From NCBI GenBank assembly GCA_033239525.1, contig BSYO01000031.1:3380467-3444466 (forward strand): a stretch of 64,000 nucleotides of DNA. The letters are read 5' to 3'. Below the pieces are notes generated by a model. That model searched no databases. It had not been told where the DNA came from and was given only the letters and a program-made list of their open reading frames with translations. This document shows, one piece after another, positions 45,890 to 58,110 of the stretch (positions are counted from its first letter, which is position 1; each line of letters starts with the position of its first letter). The stretch is from Nepenthes gracilis (Eukaryota > Streptophyta > Magnoliopsida > Caryophyllales > Nepenthaceae). A program made the position numbers and the translations under genes.

Positions 45890-47882
45890 AAACCAGATTA
45901 CATTGAGTTAATGGATGCCTAACCGGCGCCTGACATGCACCTATGCATGTTCTGGGTAGAGAGGTAACCTTGTCATATTGAGTTGATGGATGCCTAATCG
46001 GCACCCGACAAGCACCCATACGTGTTCTGGGTAAAGAGGTCGAGCCTGACTAACGTCTAATCGGAGCTTGAGTGCGCTTTCCAGGTTAATCGCACTGATA
46101 CACGCTCGAAGGACGCCCGAGCGTACTGAGACAAAATGCCAGCGCCTGATGCTCGCCTGAGGAAGTGCTTTTGTGCCATTGAGTTTGGTCGTGGCGCCTG
46201 ATACACGCTCAAGCGTCATTTTTTTATAAATATTAGATCTGGTTGAATTTTGGTCATCTTCTGTAGAGATTTGAGAGAGGAGAGAGAAGGAGAAGAGGAG
46301 AGAGAGAATGAGAGAGAGGAAGTCAAAGAAGACAAATTAAAGTGATTTCAAGCAAGATTTTGATAAGACTCAAGTTAAAGCAAATGCATTCCAAACCTTC
46401 TTCCTTTGTTGCTATTCCTTCCTCATTTTCTTGAGCATTTTTTATTCCAAATATTCATACATGATATGTTTTTATAGCTAAATTGTCTAAACTTCATATG
46501 CGTGAACTCCCACTCCTACTGCTAACCATTTTGTGAAAATTATATTCTTAATTCATATACAATGGTTAGCCAAGTTAATTTCTGCAATTATGTTCATGCA
46601 TGTGTAGAATTCATGGTTAAGTGACTCATTTATGCTTTAAATGAGATGAATATTCCGGCATGTTTAAATTCACTAGGTATATGTTCCACATGTTCCTAAA
46701 TTTCATAAATTAAACCTGCGTGCATGACATTTGAAATGAATTGATAAAATGTCACCATGTTACTGATTTTTCTACAACTTTCTAATAGTGTAACATTATA
46801 TGTCTTTAAACTAAGCATGTTTAAATTTCTATAGAAAAATTAAAGCATTACATTATAAGAATTTAAAGGAAAACTATACTTTATGTTAGAGAATTAAGAA
46901 TATTTCTCCAAAATGAGAAAATATAAGGATTATGAAAAATTGTGCAGAGTTTTTATATGTCTAAATATCAGACCATTGTAATAAGGTCAATAGGTGGTAT
47001 ATTATGATATGACACAGTATATTATAATGGTAATCGAGGTTTGAACCTATCATCTGCGGGTGAAAATAGCGTTTGGCCCTGTCTACAAAGTTATATGTAC
47101 AACGGCCCACCTACGGGTCTTAAATAGTAACATAAAGCCTTTAGTTGTATGGAAACAAATATAACCCGAGCTTTAATTATCCGCTCCTTTAGTCGGTAAG
47201 ACCCTCCTAGCCCTGGTTCCTAAGTTTTTGCATATTTGAGCATGGATTCAAATAAGAAAATAAGAAGGAAATTCGATAATCTGTGTGAATATTTCATGAA
47301 AATTCATAGCATTTCACGGAAATTGACTCATTGCTCTCTCTCTCATTTGTTTTAACAAAGATTGCATGTTTAAATTATGAAATTATATGCTTTTGTTGAG
47401 CTTTCAGCTCACTCCTATTTCTATTTTTTATTAACCCCCTTCAAATTAGATACTTGGGCGCTAACAGGTGAGGACTTAAAGGAGGAGCTGATTTGAAGAG
47501 AAAATTTGTTTAGGTTTTCATAAGAATTTGATGCTATATTTAGTTTCCAAACAATAGTAACATTATTGTCCGGACAATGGTTGTAAATAATGAGAAGAAT
47601 GTTAGTTTATCCAGTATCATGTGAATGTAGTTTATTCTGATTTTTGTTTGGACTGGATATGACTCCTTACATAAGGCCAACGTTAAGTTTTGATCGGTGT
47701 TCAGAGCCACCTAATGATGTAGCATTTCGGGTCATATATTTAGATAAAATATTATTCATGCTTTGATCCGTTGTATCAACATAAAGTTCACGTTCTCAGG
47801 TAATTTGGTTTCCAATTGGGTAACTATTAATATCGATATTTATTAATGACAGGATTGAATTTTGGGATATGATAAAGTTAAA
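45890..47882 (+). repeat. 5' LTR of chromovirus-type gypsy element
   Basis: U3 contains an 80-bp tandem repeat (GGATGCCTAA-CGGC-CC-GACA at about 45912 and 45989) and CGCTCGA repeats. A TATA-like TTTATAAATATTAG lies at about 46224, then a GAGAGAGGAGAGAGAAGG leader. Shared block TAGCGTTTGGCCCTG at about 47068. It is followed by a degenerate methionine-tRNA site (TAATATCAGAGAGG) at 47887-47900, so the LTR should end near 47882. Confidence 0.6.
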
Positions 47883-47939
47883 GTAATATCAGAGAGGTCG
47901 TAAGGAAGATATCTTATTTGGTTTAAGGATCTAATGTGA

Positions 47940-48850
47940 TTAAATATCTTGTGATAAGATTGAAAGATGTGTCTTCAAGACAAGGAGACGGTATTGGACA
48001 AAGCTCTCGCTCCGACCGAGAAGAGGAATATTTGGCCATCATGGCCAAAAATGGCAGATTTGATGGAGTCCACGACCCGAGGATCGCAAAACCTAGAGGC
48101 GCCAATAGCAAATCCAGCGCCAATAGTAAATATAGCGACAACTGTTTACAATCGGTTCACTAACGAGAGGGTGCCAAAATTTATGGGCGACCCAGATCCT
48201 ACTAAGGCGGAGATATAGATTTGGCGGATTGAGAAAGGTTTTGCAGTTATTCGATGCATGGAGGAGGACAAGGTTGTGTTTGCCTCCTAAAAGTTGGAAA
48301 GAGAGACGGATCATTAGTGGTCGATAAAAAGGTGAGCTATGGGATTGGAGAACAAAGAAATTTCTTAGGAGATATTCGTAGAAGCCTTCGTGGATAAGTA
48401 CTTCTCGTCTATGGTAAGGAAATTGAACAGTGGCGAAGTATATAACACTAAGTTTACCAAGCTGTCTCGACATGCTCCCCACATCGTCCATGAGGTGAGG
48501 AGAGCAAGAAAATTTCTATAAGGTTTGAATGATGTTATTTGAAAGCAACTTGTGATATTAAAATTGAGTACCTACGAAGATGTGTTGAATCAAGCTCTCC
48601 TGTTTGAACAAGAATTGGAAAGAGAAAAGTTTTTTAAAAAGAAGTCGGCCAACTAGGAGGTCGGAGTTTGGGCTTGAGAGGATCCCATAAGAGATCAAAG
48701 ATGACAGACAAAGGGAAAAAGGAGTTGAAATTCCAGGGTGCGTCAGGCTCTCAACAATCAATGCCCGTGTGCTCTCATTGCAGAAAATCTCATGGAGGAA
48801 GGCCATGCTATAAGGTCTTGGAAGCGTACTTCAATTGTGGCTAATCCAGC
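47940..48850 (+). pseudogene. Gag of chromovirus-type gypsy element, degenerate
   Basis: Plus-strand fragments: ERVPKFMGDPDPTKAE (capsid start), KYFSSMVRKLNSGEVYNTKFTKLSRHAP (capsid), and a two-part zinc region, CSHCRKSHGGRPC then a CCHC knuckle. In the knuckle the first Cys is Tyr and the residue after the second Cys is a stop (YFNCG-stop-SSHIIKGC), both explained by C-to-T or G-to-A changes. Several stops interrupt the frame. Confidence 0.8.
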
Positions 48851-48877
48851 CACATTATCAAAGGCTGCCCTCATCCT

Positions 48878-49351
48878 TTGAGGCAAACGGCAAGAAAGCC
48901 AATTACTTCGGGAAGAGTATTCGCGGTGACGGCCCAAGATGCAGATGTGTCGCCCACGGTGGTTGAAGATAAACTTACAATTTTTGAAACTTCAACTCAT
49001 ATGCTTTTGGATTTGGAATCAACACGTTCATTTGTATCTCTTAAATTTATCCGTAATTTATTATCACTTTTGAGGATTATGAAATTTTCATTAGTAATGT
49101 CAACACCTATGGGATCGTCTTTGGTCACGGATATTGTGTACCCTAGGTGTATTATTTCGGTCAATGGGTTAGAGTTAGTAGTAAATTTGATTTTGTTGGA
49201 CATGCACGACTTTGGTGTAATCCTAAGCATAGATTGGCTACCTAATTGTCATACTAACATAGATTGTTTATATAATAGGGTATATTTTGCGATTCTGGGA
49301 TGCGAACCATTTTATTTTCAAGAAAAAATGCAAAAAAATCTCCATACATGA
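48878..49351 (+). pseudogene. Protease region of chromovirus-type gypsy element
   Basis: 157 codons open. It starts after the zinc knuckle with SGRVFAVTAQDAD, then the active-site region THMLLDLESTRSFVS (family: D-[ST/P]-G-[AS]-T-H-S-F), and VILLDMHDFGVILSIDWL-like sequence near the end. The Asp is kept but the Gly is changed. It is typical of Del/Tekay-type chromoviruses. Confidence 0.8.
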
Positions 49352-49366
49352 CTCGGCATTGCATGC

Positions 49367-49655
49367 TTGTCATTTGATGAAGAGTGGAATATCAAGCCTA
49401 TTTGGCCTATGCGAGCGATCACAATTGTGAGCCATAATATTCCGGTAAGGGACATATCGGTAGTATGTGAATATAAGGATGTTTTTCTAGAAGATCTTTT
49501 AGGACTACCGCCGAACAGAAAGATTGAATTTGAAATTGAGATGATGTCTGGAGCGACGCCTATATCAAAGACCTCTTATAGAATGGCATCAAAGGCGTTG
49601 ATGGGCCTTATCTTGGAGGCAATTTGGACATTCTGCATCAAGGGGTATTATCTGA
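49367..49655 (+). pseudogene. Start of RT of chromovirus-type element, cut off
   Basis: VCEYKDVFLEDLLGLPPNRK and ATPISKTSYRMAS are the conserved entry to chromovirus RT. Homology stops near 49655, where the next element begins; RT core, RNase H, integrase and chromodomain are missing. Confidence 0.8.
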
Positions 49656-51037
49656 CCCCTGAGGTCTTTGCCGCCATTAGGTGGGAACCGGCAGGAGATG
49701 CGACAGCGGCCGCCGCCCAGAAGAGGAAGGTCAAAACTCTGATCATCCGAGAGCCTTCCCGAGAGTTGCTCGAGCGGCGTGACTTGTCCTCCTCCTTAGA
49801 GTCCTCCTCGGGTGAGGATATGGCGGCCTTGAAGAGGCTGAGACGAGCAAGAGGCGTTTTGAGCAGGAGGGCCCTGATTTTGCCAGCTGCATTGGGCCAG
49901 TCTTCCAAGTTTGTCCCGCTATCGCCAATTGGAGCCACCCCAGTGTTGCTCGAGCCAGAATCCCTGACACCGGAGGGAGCTGTTGGGCCTTCACTGATTC
50001 CTACTGTCGCCTTGGCGCAATACAGCATTCCCCTCGTTGATTATCCACTGGTTGAGGGGTTTGTGCCAAGTTCCCCCGCCGATATTGACGCAGAACCCTC
50101 CAATGGGGAACTGTCGGCTGAACCCACTGTGAGGGAGATTGCTGTGCGCATTGAGGAAGTGGCAATTGGCGTTGCCGAGCCTATTGAGTCAGCACCAGCG
50201 GCTATTGTTGAGATAGCGAATCTTGAGCCTGATGCTAAGCCGGTGGATGCTCCGGAGCTTGACGTCGTTCCGGTTATGGGGTTGTCGGCACTTTTGGTTG
50301 CGAAACTTGAACTTTCCACGGAGGCAGGCACATCTAAGGGGGTTGCCACAAGACCTCCAGCTAGCGAGGCAACGGAGGGCGAAAGAGAGGAGGTCACCGT
50401 GCATCAGAGCCCACAACCGTGCCCACACCTGGGATTGCTCCAGATTCCCCTAGTGTTGTGGAGGAGCCTTTCATCGAGGAACGACTTCTTCATCCACTGA
50501 GTAGGGGATGTGTTCGCCAATCTTCTTTGTGCAATACATTCCCATGTAGTCGGGACTCACTAGCTTTCTGTCTCTTTTCCCTTTTTGCAAAGCATGGCTG
50601 CGATCCTCCTCATTTAGACGGCCCTCTTTCAACGAGACAAGCTCATCCGTCAGTCTCGGAGGAGGCTGTGTAGGTTGCAGCATGGAGCTAAGAGGACAAT
50701 GTAGCCACCCTAAGACAGGAGCTGTCTACAATGAGAGAGGAGAGGGCCGGGGACCCGGAGGAGATCGAATGGCTGAAAAGTGAGCTGCAGGCGGCCCGTG
50801 GCTATATTTCTGAGCTCCGAGTCCGAAGTGCCTGCGCTGAAGCTAACTTGTAGAGCCGGCTTGCTCCGGGGGAGATGTCACAAGTACGTGATGCACGGTT
50901 TTGGGATGTGCCGTCGCATAGCATCTGTGGCAGTTCCGGGCGTCTCCAAGGGAATTTTTGATCCGAGGAACGATGGAGTTCGAGAAAGCTTTCTCCTAAC
51001 AAATTTCTCGGAGGAGGCAGGGCCTTCGTACAATTAG
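49656..51037 (+). pseudogene. Antisense ORF of Tat-like element 2, C-terminal part
   Basis: Open on the plus strand to 50500 in one frame, after which the sequence continues in other frames. The first part has KRKVKTLIIREP and acidic, Ala-Pro-rich low-complexity sequence. A coiled-coil-like stretch, MREERAGDPEEIEWLKSELQ, lies at about 50730-50790, and VRDARFWDVPSH at about 50890. It is the same kind of ORF as at 62613 and 24-254. The frame from 49367 runs through from chromovirus RT by chance. Function unknown; not needed for transposition in other gypsy lineages. Confidence 0.55.
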
Positions 51038-51551
51038 AGTAGCCGGGCCCTTTGTACATTTTTCCTTTTGTAGCTTCACAGGCGGCTTTGTAATTCTTAT
51101 CTTGAATAATCAATGAGATACATTCTTTCTATCTGCCCGCGTTATTGTCTATCGCTGCTACTGTGTGTTGCTATTTCTTTTGCTATGCTGGCTAAGTCGT
51201 TTTGCTAGTGTCGTCGTGGCTCGTTTTGGAAGCCATTCTCACTATGCTCATCCTCGGTGGAGGATATCGTCGCATCTCACTTAGTGTGGTGCTCTATCAA
51301 TGGGTTAGACGTTGCCGCACGCCTAAGGTAGGGTCTCGCAAGGGCCAACTGGGTTTTATAGCCACAATAGCTGGACTCAGGGTCTTAGGTCAACGTCCGC
51401 ACAATTCCGTTTTGGCGCTTGGCCCTGCTCAGGGTGTCATTGCTTACGTGTGCATAGTCCTAGCCCGTCAACCGTCGTTGGCTAAGGGTGTTGGCATGGG
51501 ACCAAGGTTTTTCTTACAAGCGGACGATCATTTTCCTGACTTAGGGGCAGT

Positions 51552-52944
51552 CTAGGTCGTTTTACTTATCGAGATGGTAAGCATGAATCGGTGGTACAAG
51601 CACCCTGGACTCTGAATGCGAACCTTACTTGGGCGTGATTGAGGATCATTGGTAGTACTTCCTGAGGTGGGTCGCATTCCAGGTCCGAGAGAGCAGTTTG
51701 CCATCCTGGATGCACAGCTCGTACGACCCATTCTGGAGGATCGCCGAGACAAGGAATGGTCCCTCCTAGTTTAGGGAGATTTCCTGTGAGCAATCTTGCC
51801 CATCGCCACTACACTTCGTAGGACTAAATTCCGGACCTCGAGCTGACGAGCCTTCACCCGCTTGTTGTAGTACCGAGCGATGAGCTGTTAGTAGGCTGCT
51901 GTCCTTAACCGTGCCACGTCATGAGTTTCCGAGAGCAGATCTAAGTGATCTCTAAGGCGCTGGGAGTTGCTGGCGTGGTCGAAACACTTGATCCGCAGAC
52001 TGGGCAGCCTGACCTCAACGAGGACGACCGCTTCGGCCTCGTAGCATAGACTAAAGGGCGTCTCCTGTGTCAGTTCTTGCAGTGTTATCCGGTATAACCA
52101 TAGCACGGATGGTAATTCGTCTGGCCCAAGAGCCCCTACGTCTTCAAACTTAGTCTTCAGCTCGTAAAGTAGCGTCCAGTTGGTCACTTCGACTTGGCCG
52201 TTCACTTGCAGGTACGCCACGGACATGTGGACCAGTCTAATGCACAAGCTCGTGTAGTACTTAGTGAATCGCTTACCAATGAACAGGGTTCCGTTGTCGG
52301 TCACTATGACCTCGTGAATCTCAAACCGACAGATAATGCTTTGATGGACGAAATTTGTTGCGTTCTGCTCGGTTATGCATGCCAGGGGAGTGGCTTCGAC
52401 CCATTTGGTGAAGTAGTCAATACCGACAATGAGAAATTTCCTTTGGCCAAACACCAAGGGCATGGGGCCAAGGAGAGCGAGTCCCCATTGTGCAAACAGC
52501 CATGGAGCCTGCAGGCTTTGCAACTCCGTGTGCAGCTGGTGACTCATGGATCTGTGGACTTGGAGCTCTCGCACCTTTTGACGAAATCCATGGTGCGACC
52601 CACATACGCCAGTACAGACCCTATCGCATGATCTTGAATACGAGGTTCTGTCCTCTGATGTGCGACCCACATACGCTAAGGTGCACCTCACCAAGTGCGT
52701 ATTCGGCTTCAGGCGAAAGGCATTTTAGTTAAGGGGTCGAGTATTCTCGCCAGTATAATCTCCCATTGATGATCGCATACCAACCGGCAGTCTTCTTTAT
52801 GTGTTTGGCATCCTCCGAGTTCTCTGGCATCGTTCTATCCGTTAGGTACTTTTGGTATAGAGTCATCCAATTGTCACCTTTAGCCACCTGCAGCATCTCG
52901 CGCTCTAGGTCATCAATGTTAGGTGTGGCTAGGACTTCCTGCAT
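51552..52944 (-). pseudogene. Integrase of Tat-like element 2
   Basis: The N-terminal region (52729-52944) has the GWYAIINGRLYWREYS block. The core (51888-52694) shows the DDE residues: Asp in VGIDYFTKWVEA, Asp in VIVTDNGTLF and Glu in NGQVEVTNWT. The C-terminal extension (51552-51793) has a WEGPY-like block in another frame. The HHCC finger region near 52600 is disturbed by a duplication-like repeat of CGCACCCACATACG. The catalytic residues are kept, but the frames are broken. Confidence 0.88.
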
Positions 52945-52947
52945 GCA

Positions 52948-53700
52948 TCAAGCGTACTGCTCCTGAGAGCTCATTAATGCTGTCCTAGCTAGTTGGTCGG
53001 CTTCCCAATTCTCTGCCCTCCGGATGTGCACAATCTCGACCTTCTCGAACGTCTGGGCTTGAGCCCTTGCCTTGGCCAAGTATTTCGTTAGTTGTGGGTT
53101 TGACGCCCCGAAAGTTCCCTGGAATTGGTTGACCACCAGCTCCGAGTCGCTGTAGACAACCAATGCCTTTGTTGAGTATTCTTTGGCTAATCGGAGTCCT
53201 GCGATGAGGGTTTCATATTTTGTAACGTTGTTGGTCGCTAGGAATCCTAGTGCCAGTGAGTATTTCATCTCCGAGCTGTTGGAAGTCCCAAGAATGATGC
53301 CAACCCCGCTGCCTTCCTATGTGGACAATCCATCGACATACAACGTCCATATCGGGGCGCTGGGATTGCTTGTGCCATTGACTTGATCTGGGGTGTCAAG
53401 AGTAGGGGTCATCGTTTCGACTACGAAATCCGCGAGTGCCTGGCTCTTCAAGGCCAGCCAGGGACGAAACTCCACGTTGAACTCGCCCACTCTATGGCAC
53501 ACTTGACCAGGCGCCTAGATGTCCATGGTCTCTGCATGATTCCCTTAGGCGGCTGGTTAGTCAGTACGACGATGCGATGGGCCTGGAAATAAAGTTGTAA
53601 CTTTCTGGCGGAGTAGATAAGGGCCAAAGCTATCGTTTCGGTGTGAGGGTAGCGGGATTCTGTGTCTGTCAGTACATTGCTTACATAGTACACGGATCAC
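52948..53700 (-). pseudogene. RNase H of Tat-like element 2
   Basis: Two parts: the RT-connection (LTDTESRYPHTETIALALIY, 53448-53693) and the RNase H proper, beginning IWTLYVDGLST (53317-53502) and continuing YSDSELVVNQFQGTFGA and AENWEADQLAR (52948-53268). The Asp and Glu positions of the family appear kept; the frame breaks between pieces. Confidence 0.88.
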
Positions 53701-53841
53701 TGCATGTCTCTCTGCTGACGAATGACCGAGCTTAGAGCTGTGTCTGATACCGCCAGATAGAGATACAGGTCTTCACCCTCCGAAGGTGAGGTCAGGAGTG
53801 GAGGGTTGGAGAGGTATTCTTTGAGCTCGTGGAATGCAGAC

Positions 53842-54802
53842 TCACTTGGTGGTCCATTGGAGTCCCTTTGCCTTTGTCTCTCTCAGGGCCTTGAAGAACG
53901 GCGGGTACTTCTCTGCCGATTTAGCTAGGAACCGCGAGAGGGCGACAATCCTACCTGTGAGCTTTTGGACCTCCTTCATAGTCCACGGCGAGCTTATGTC
54001 AAGGATGGTTCTTATCTTCTCCGGGTTTGCTTCGATACCGTGCTGGGACACTATTAAGCCGAGGAATTTTTCGGCTATCACCTTGAATACACACTTGGCT
54101 GGGTTGAGCTTCATCCTGTGAGCCCGAAGGACTTCAAAGGTCTCAACCAGTTCGCGCACGTGGTCGTCGATAGCTCTACATTTGATGAGCATGTCGTCTA
54201 CATACACCTCCACGTTCCGTCCGATCTGGGCTTCGAACATCTTGTTCACCAACCGTCGATAAGTAGCGCTAGCATTCTTCAAATCGAAGGGCATGGCTTT
54301 ATAGCAATAGATTTCCTGGTCGGTCATGAAAGATGTATGCTCATCGTCGTCCGGGCTCATCATTATCTGGTTGTAGCCTAAGTAGGCATCCACGAAACTC
54401 AAGAGCTCGTTCCTGGACATGGAGTCCACTAGTTGATCGATCCTCGGTAGTAGAAAGCTGTCATTCGGGGATAGTTGCTTTGTTCACATTGGTGAAGTCG
54501 ACGCACATTCGCCTTTTGCCGCTGCTCTTCTTTATGAGAACAACGTTTGACAGCCAATCCGAGTACTTGACCTCCCTTATAAATCCTACGTCAAGCAGCT
54601 TCTTTACTTCCTCCCTTATTACACTTAGCTTTTTGACGGAGTAGTTCCTGCGTTTCTGCCGCACGGGTTTGTGACCGGGATCTAGGCCCAACTTGTGGAC
54701 CATTACTCCGGTCGGTATCTCAAGCATGTATATAAGAGTCCATGCGAAAACGTTAGAGTTCTGCCTAAGGAAGCTTACGAGTTGGTCGGGGACCGACGTC
54801 AA
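53842..54802 (-). pseudogene. Reverse transcriptase of Tat-like element 2
   Basis: 54461-54802 carries the N-terminal part (SDWLSNVVLIKKSSGKRRMC, VDFTNVNKAT). 53842-54429 carries the core with LSFVDAYLGYNQI, FDLKNASATYRRLVN and the intact catalytic EVYVDDMLIK. A frameshift at about 54430-54470 separates the two, in the stretch where the family has a conserved PLPRIDQLVD-like segment. This is the only RT in the window with an intact YVDD. Confidence 0.93.
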
Positions 54803-55620
54803 AATGGAGTTGCCGATTTGTATGCCTTTCTCCGATTCGCTGGGGTCTAAGGGGACCGACTGTGTTGACTCTCCGGACTGGACCTATTCTAATGTGAACT
54901 CATTGTGGAAATTCAGGTCCTCTACTGGCCTACTAAGGGTGGCTGGAGCGACCTGGGATAGGTAACACGTCCATCCCATCATCTAGTCGCCCAATGCCTC
55001 CCCTATTCCGTACGTAGTCAGGAACTTCACCTCAAGTAAGGGATCGACATCACTGCGCCGAAAGTGGTCAGGAATGGTCAATCGAGAATTGCGTTGTAGA
55101 CCAACTGTAGGTCAACAATAAGGAACATTAGCCCTCGCCTGGCTGTACGCGGGTGAGTCCCTATCGTGACTTCAAGTTGGACTTTTTATTACACGAGCAC
55201 TGGCTCATTATCCAGGCTGTACAGAGGGCCCTCGACTGCTCTCATCTGGCTCTTTTTTAGTCCAAGTTTAAAAAACATATCGAAATACAACAAATTCCGA
55301 GAGCTTTCATTATCGATGAAACTCTTTTCAGCTGGTAGTCTAACGTACTATCTGAAATGATGGCAGATACAACAAGATGGTCAAAATATAAGGAAGTTAC
55401 ATGAGTCATATCGTCGTTAGTAAAACTAATGACATCAATCCTAACCTCTACCCTCGCTCCCTTGCTGTTGGATGCGGCCTCGAGTTAATCCTAGTCGTTG
55501 CTCTTGGCCGGCCTACTCAAAATCAGCCCAATGACACCAATGGCAATATGGTTCCTCGGTTGCTCTCTAGCCTCGTTGCTGGACACCTTTGGGGCCTGGC
55601 TCGGGCTTCTTAGGAACCGT
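54803..55620 (-). pseudogene. Protease and linker of Tat-like element 2
   Basis: Broken minus-strand frames. DDMTHVTSLYFDHLVVSAII and STLDYQLKRV at about 55310-55430 match the protease of element 1 (5572-6027). Stops follow. The part at 54803-55250 is the protease-RT linker without known motifs. Confidence 0.7.
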
Positions 55621-56820
55621 GTGAGTTGCCCCCAATAGATCAAGTCTTCAATCTCCTTCTACAGGATCCAGTAATCTTCAGTGGTGTGTCCCAGAGATCG
55701 GTAAAAATGGCAGTATTTAGTTTGATCTCTAGCCTCTGAGTTCTTCGACGCCTTAGGCCACTTTAGGAACTTCTCGTTCCGGATCTGCATCAAAATGTTT
55801 GAGTGGGTGTCGTTCAAAGACGTCAGGGTCAACGGCCTAAACTCTCTTCAAACACTCGACTCAGATCGTGGCTGCTTACGAGGTTCCTGGGAGTGACCGT
55901 TGTCCCCGTTTCTCTTCTTCCCCATGGTTGGACCGTCCAGTTGTTGATCTGGGTGTTCAGGACACTTCGTTTCGTTGGTCTCCTTGGCCACAATGTAAGC
56001 CCGAGCGATGGCCTCTGCTTCTAGGAAGGTATGGGACGCTGATACGCCAAGTGCTTGAAGAACTCCCCAGCTGCTGACGTAGTGATAAAGACACTTAGCT
56101 TCATCTAGTCGGAGAGTTGGGGGATTCGGCGAGCTTTTGCGGTGAAGAGGCTGATAAACCGCTTCAGGCTCTCCTCGGGCTTTTGGCGGAGGCGGATGGG
56201 GTGCCAGAGTTGCTTCTTCTCCCTCCTGCTGGAGGCGAATTGGCAGAGGAAGCAATCGATGAGCTCGTTGAATGATCGGATGGAGTTGGGTCGGAGACCA
56301 TAGAACCAGAGCCTAATGTCCCTTTTGAGTGTCAGAAGGAAGCATTGGCACATGGTGGCCTCGCTCACCCCATACAAAAAATAGTAGCGTCCAGAAGTAG
56401 TCCGGGTGATCCATTGGATCCGTACTTCCATCGTATGCGTCTAGTGTTGGCATCTTGAACTTGAGGGAAAGCGGCTACGTCCGAATGTCCATGGTGAATG
56501 GTCACCTCCTCAGGTTCAACGCCTGTTGCCCAACTTCCCCCTTAAACACGTGTTGCCATATCTTCTCCACCTTCTCTTCTATCCAAGGGGTGAACTCGCT
56601 CCTCTTGGCATTGATGAAATCTCTAAACTCAAAGTTCTCTAGGGTGTGTAAGTCGTGGCGGCTGCTCGCGTGGGGCAGCCACATACGGCATAAGCCCTCC
56701 CATCTAGTCACAGGCCTCTTGTCGTTGTGGGAGTTGCGGGGATTCCGCCGCTTCTGGCTTTCCTCTGGCGCTTCAATGCTCAACAGGCTCTGAGCTGATA
56801 TCTGGGCCCTGATACCTAAA
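55621..56820 (-). pseudogene. Gag of Tat-like element 2
   Basis: The capsid (Retrotrans_gag-type) is clear at 56105-56431: LWFYGLRPNSIRSFNELID and KQLWHPIRLRQKPEESLKRF. Upstream, KMPTLDAYDGSTDPMDH lies in another frame near 56400-56470 and an N-terminal piece at 56502-56783. The nucleocapsid-like motif near 55690-55720 reads YCHFYRSLGHTTEDY, with the last Cys changed to Tyr. Confidence 0.85.
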
Positions 56821-57162
56821 GCCGCCTAGGCCCCGACATCGTCAGGCCTGGTTGTTCTTACTGTTGGGGTCCTCACCCCGTGTCCGTCTAGAGGTCGACG
56901 CCTGGGGGCCTCAGGGAGAATCTCTAGTCCATTGCGCACTAGCCCAAGTGCATAGCACCTGAAGCATCTGTTTCATATCGCCAACATCGGCTGCCAGCTT
57001 GCGCACGTCTGGCTCAAGCTACTTATAAACACGGCTACCCACAGAGGGGTCGTCGTCGTGGACGGCAGTGTTCCTTGCAGGTGTGCTAGCCTGTGCTTTG
57101 GTATTGACCATTTTCTGAATGGGAGAATGGATGTGGTGACAGGTGGTAAGACTTTTGTTATT
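56821..57162 (-). other. Leader of Tat-like element 2
   Basis: Sequence between primer-binding site and gag. No conserved domain seen; corresponds in position to about 7060-7575 of element 1. Confidence 0.5.
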
Positions 57163-57163
57163 A

Positions 57164-57181
57164 TTCCCACAGACAACGCCA
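57164..57181 (-). other. Primer-binding site of element 2
   Basis: TGGCGTTGTCTGTGGGAA on the minus strand, one base inside the LTR. It differs from the site of element 1 mainly by GCC to GTT. Confidence 0.7.
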
Positions 57182-57182
57182 A

Positions 57183-58110
57183 TGATGCGTCCGTAGGTCC
57201 GGATTTCATGTGGATTATAGAGCCTTCGGATTCATCGGGCCGGATCTATCTCAAACGGGTCCGATTTTCACATTTTTCAACCTAAACTCTACACATCACA
57301 AACTATGAACAAAAGGTCAGAGGACGACGGAAGGTTTTCTTACCATAAACACTCCAACGCTCAAGTTAGAAAATCTTTCCCCGAGAATGGAAAGATGCAA
57401 GTGTGAAGGTAAATGTGATGGAGATTACACGGATGCTAATATGCAAGGAGGGCAAATAATTATGAGAGGAGAGGAGGGAAAATAATTATGAGAGGAGGCT
57501 CGGGCTTCTTTAGTGCACTACAATGAGTGGCTCACTAAGATTACCAAACTGAAGCGGCGGTTACGGAGGGAATAGAGCTTGTTCTTTCTCCTTGTACTTG
57601 GGTTCGAAGCTTAGCGTGAGATGGCTCTTGAGCGCTCCGAGAGTTTTTGCTAGATTTCAGATCGTGGATCTGCCCCCCATTCTCCATTGTAGGAGAGGGT
57701 ATTTGTAGGCTCCATGGAGGAGGTTGCCGGGCACGGGAACTTGTGACAACTGGCCTGCCTGGGTTCGCTGGCTACTGAGAGCTGGCGGTGGCTAGTGGTT
57801 CAATTGTCACTTTGTGGTGGCGCGGGACCAGGTGTGGCCAGCATGGGCCCAGTTTACTTTTGCTGAGATTGGTTGAACTACTGTAGGACGGCGGGCACCG
57901 TGGCTCGCCAGAGTTGACCTTATCTCCCATTGGCTGACATATTCTGAGCTCATACCTCCTACGCTCCTAGTTTGTAGTCGCTTCAGGAGAGGCGCGGATG
58001 GATGGCGATTGGGGTGTCAGAAGCGTTAGTGGGCCTTACTCCCAATCTCCTGGGCCCCATCGCCTGGCGGGCCTTGTTGATGTCAGCCCATATTCGTACT
58101 GGACCCATCA
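57183..58110 (-). repeat. 5' LTR of Tat-like element 2
   Basis: 928 bp, TGATGCGTCC... to ...GGACCCATCA on the plus strand, so TGATGGG...CA ends when read in the element's direction. The LTR at 59610-61080 ends alike (...GAGCCCATCA). Confidence 0.82.

Larger units (their letters stand above)
49656..58110 (-). mobile_element. Tat-like Ty3/gypsy retrotransposon 2, 3' LTR missing
   Basis: The best preserved element of the window: 5' LTR at 57183-58110, primer-binding site, gag, protease, RT, RNase H and integrase on the minus strand, and an antisense ORF on the plus strand at 49656-51037. It abuts the chromovirus RT at about 49655 without a 3' LTR, so its left end was lost or never made. Chromovirus-like LTR sequence reappears right of 58110, which suggests it inserted into, or recombined with, that element. 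Frameshifts remain in gag, protease and RT. Confidence 0.88.

Noticed and set aside
49367..50500. A single 377-residue host protein
   Set aside because: The first third is chromovirus RT and the rest belongs to the antisense ORF of a different element.
51202..51555. 117-codon plus-strand frame beside integrase
   Set aside because: Lies in the spacer between integrase and antisense ORF and shows no motif; treated as chance.
53842..54121. Plus-strand frames over RT and integrase of element 2
   Set aside because: They are shadows of well-supported minus-strand pol frames.
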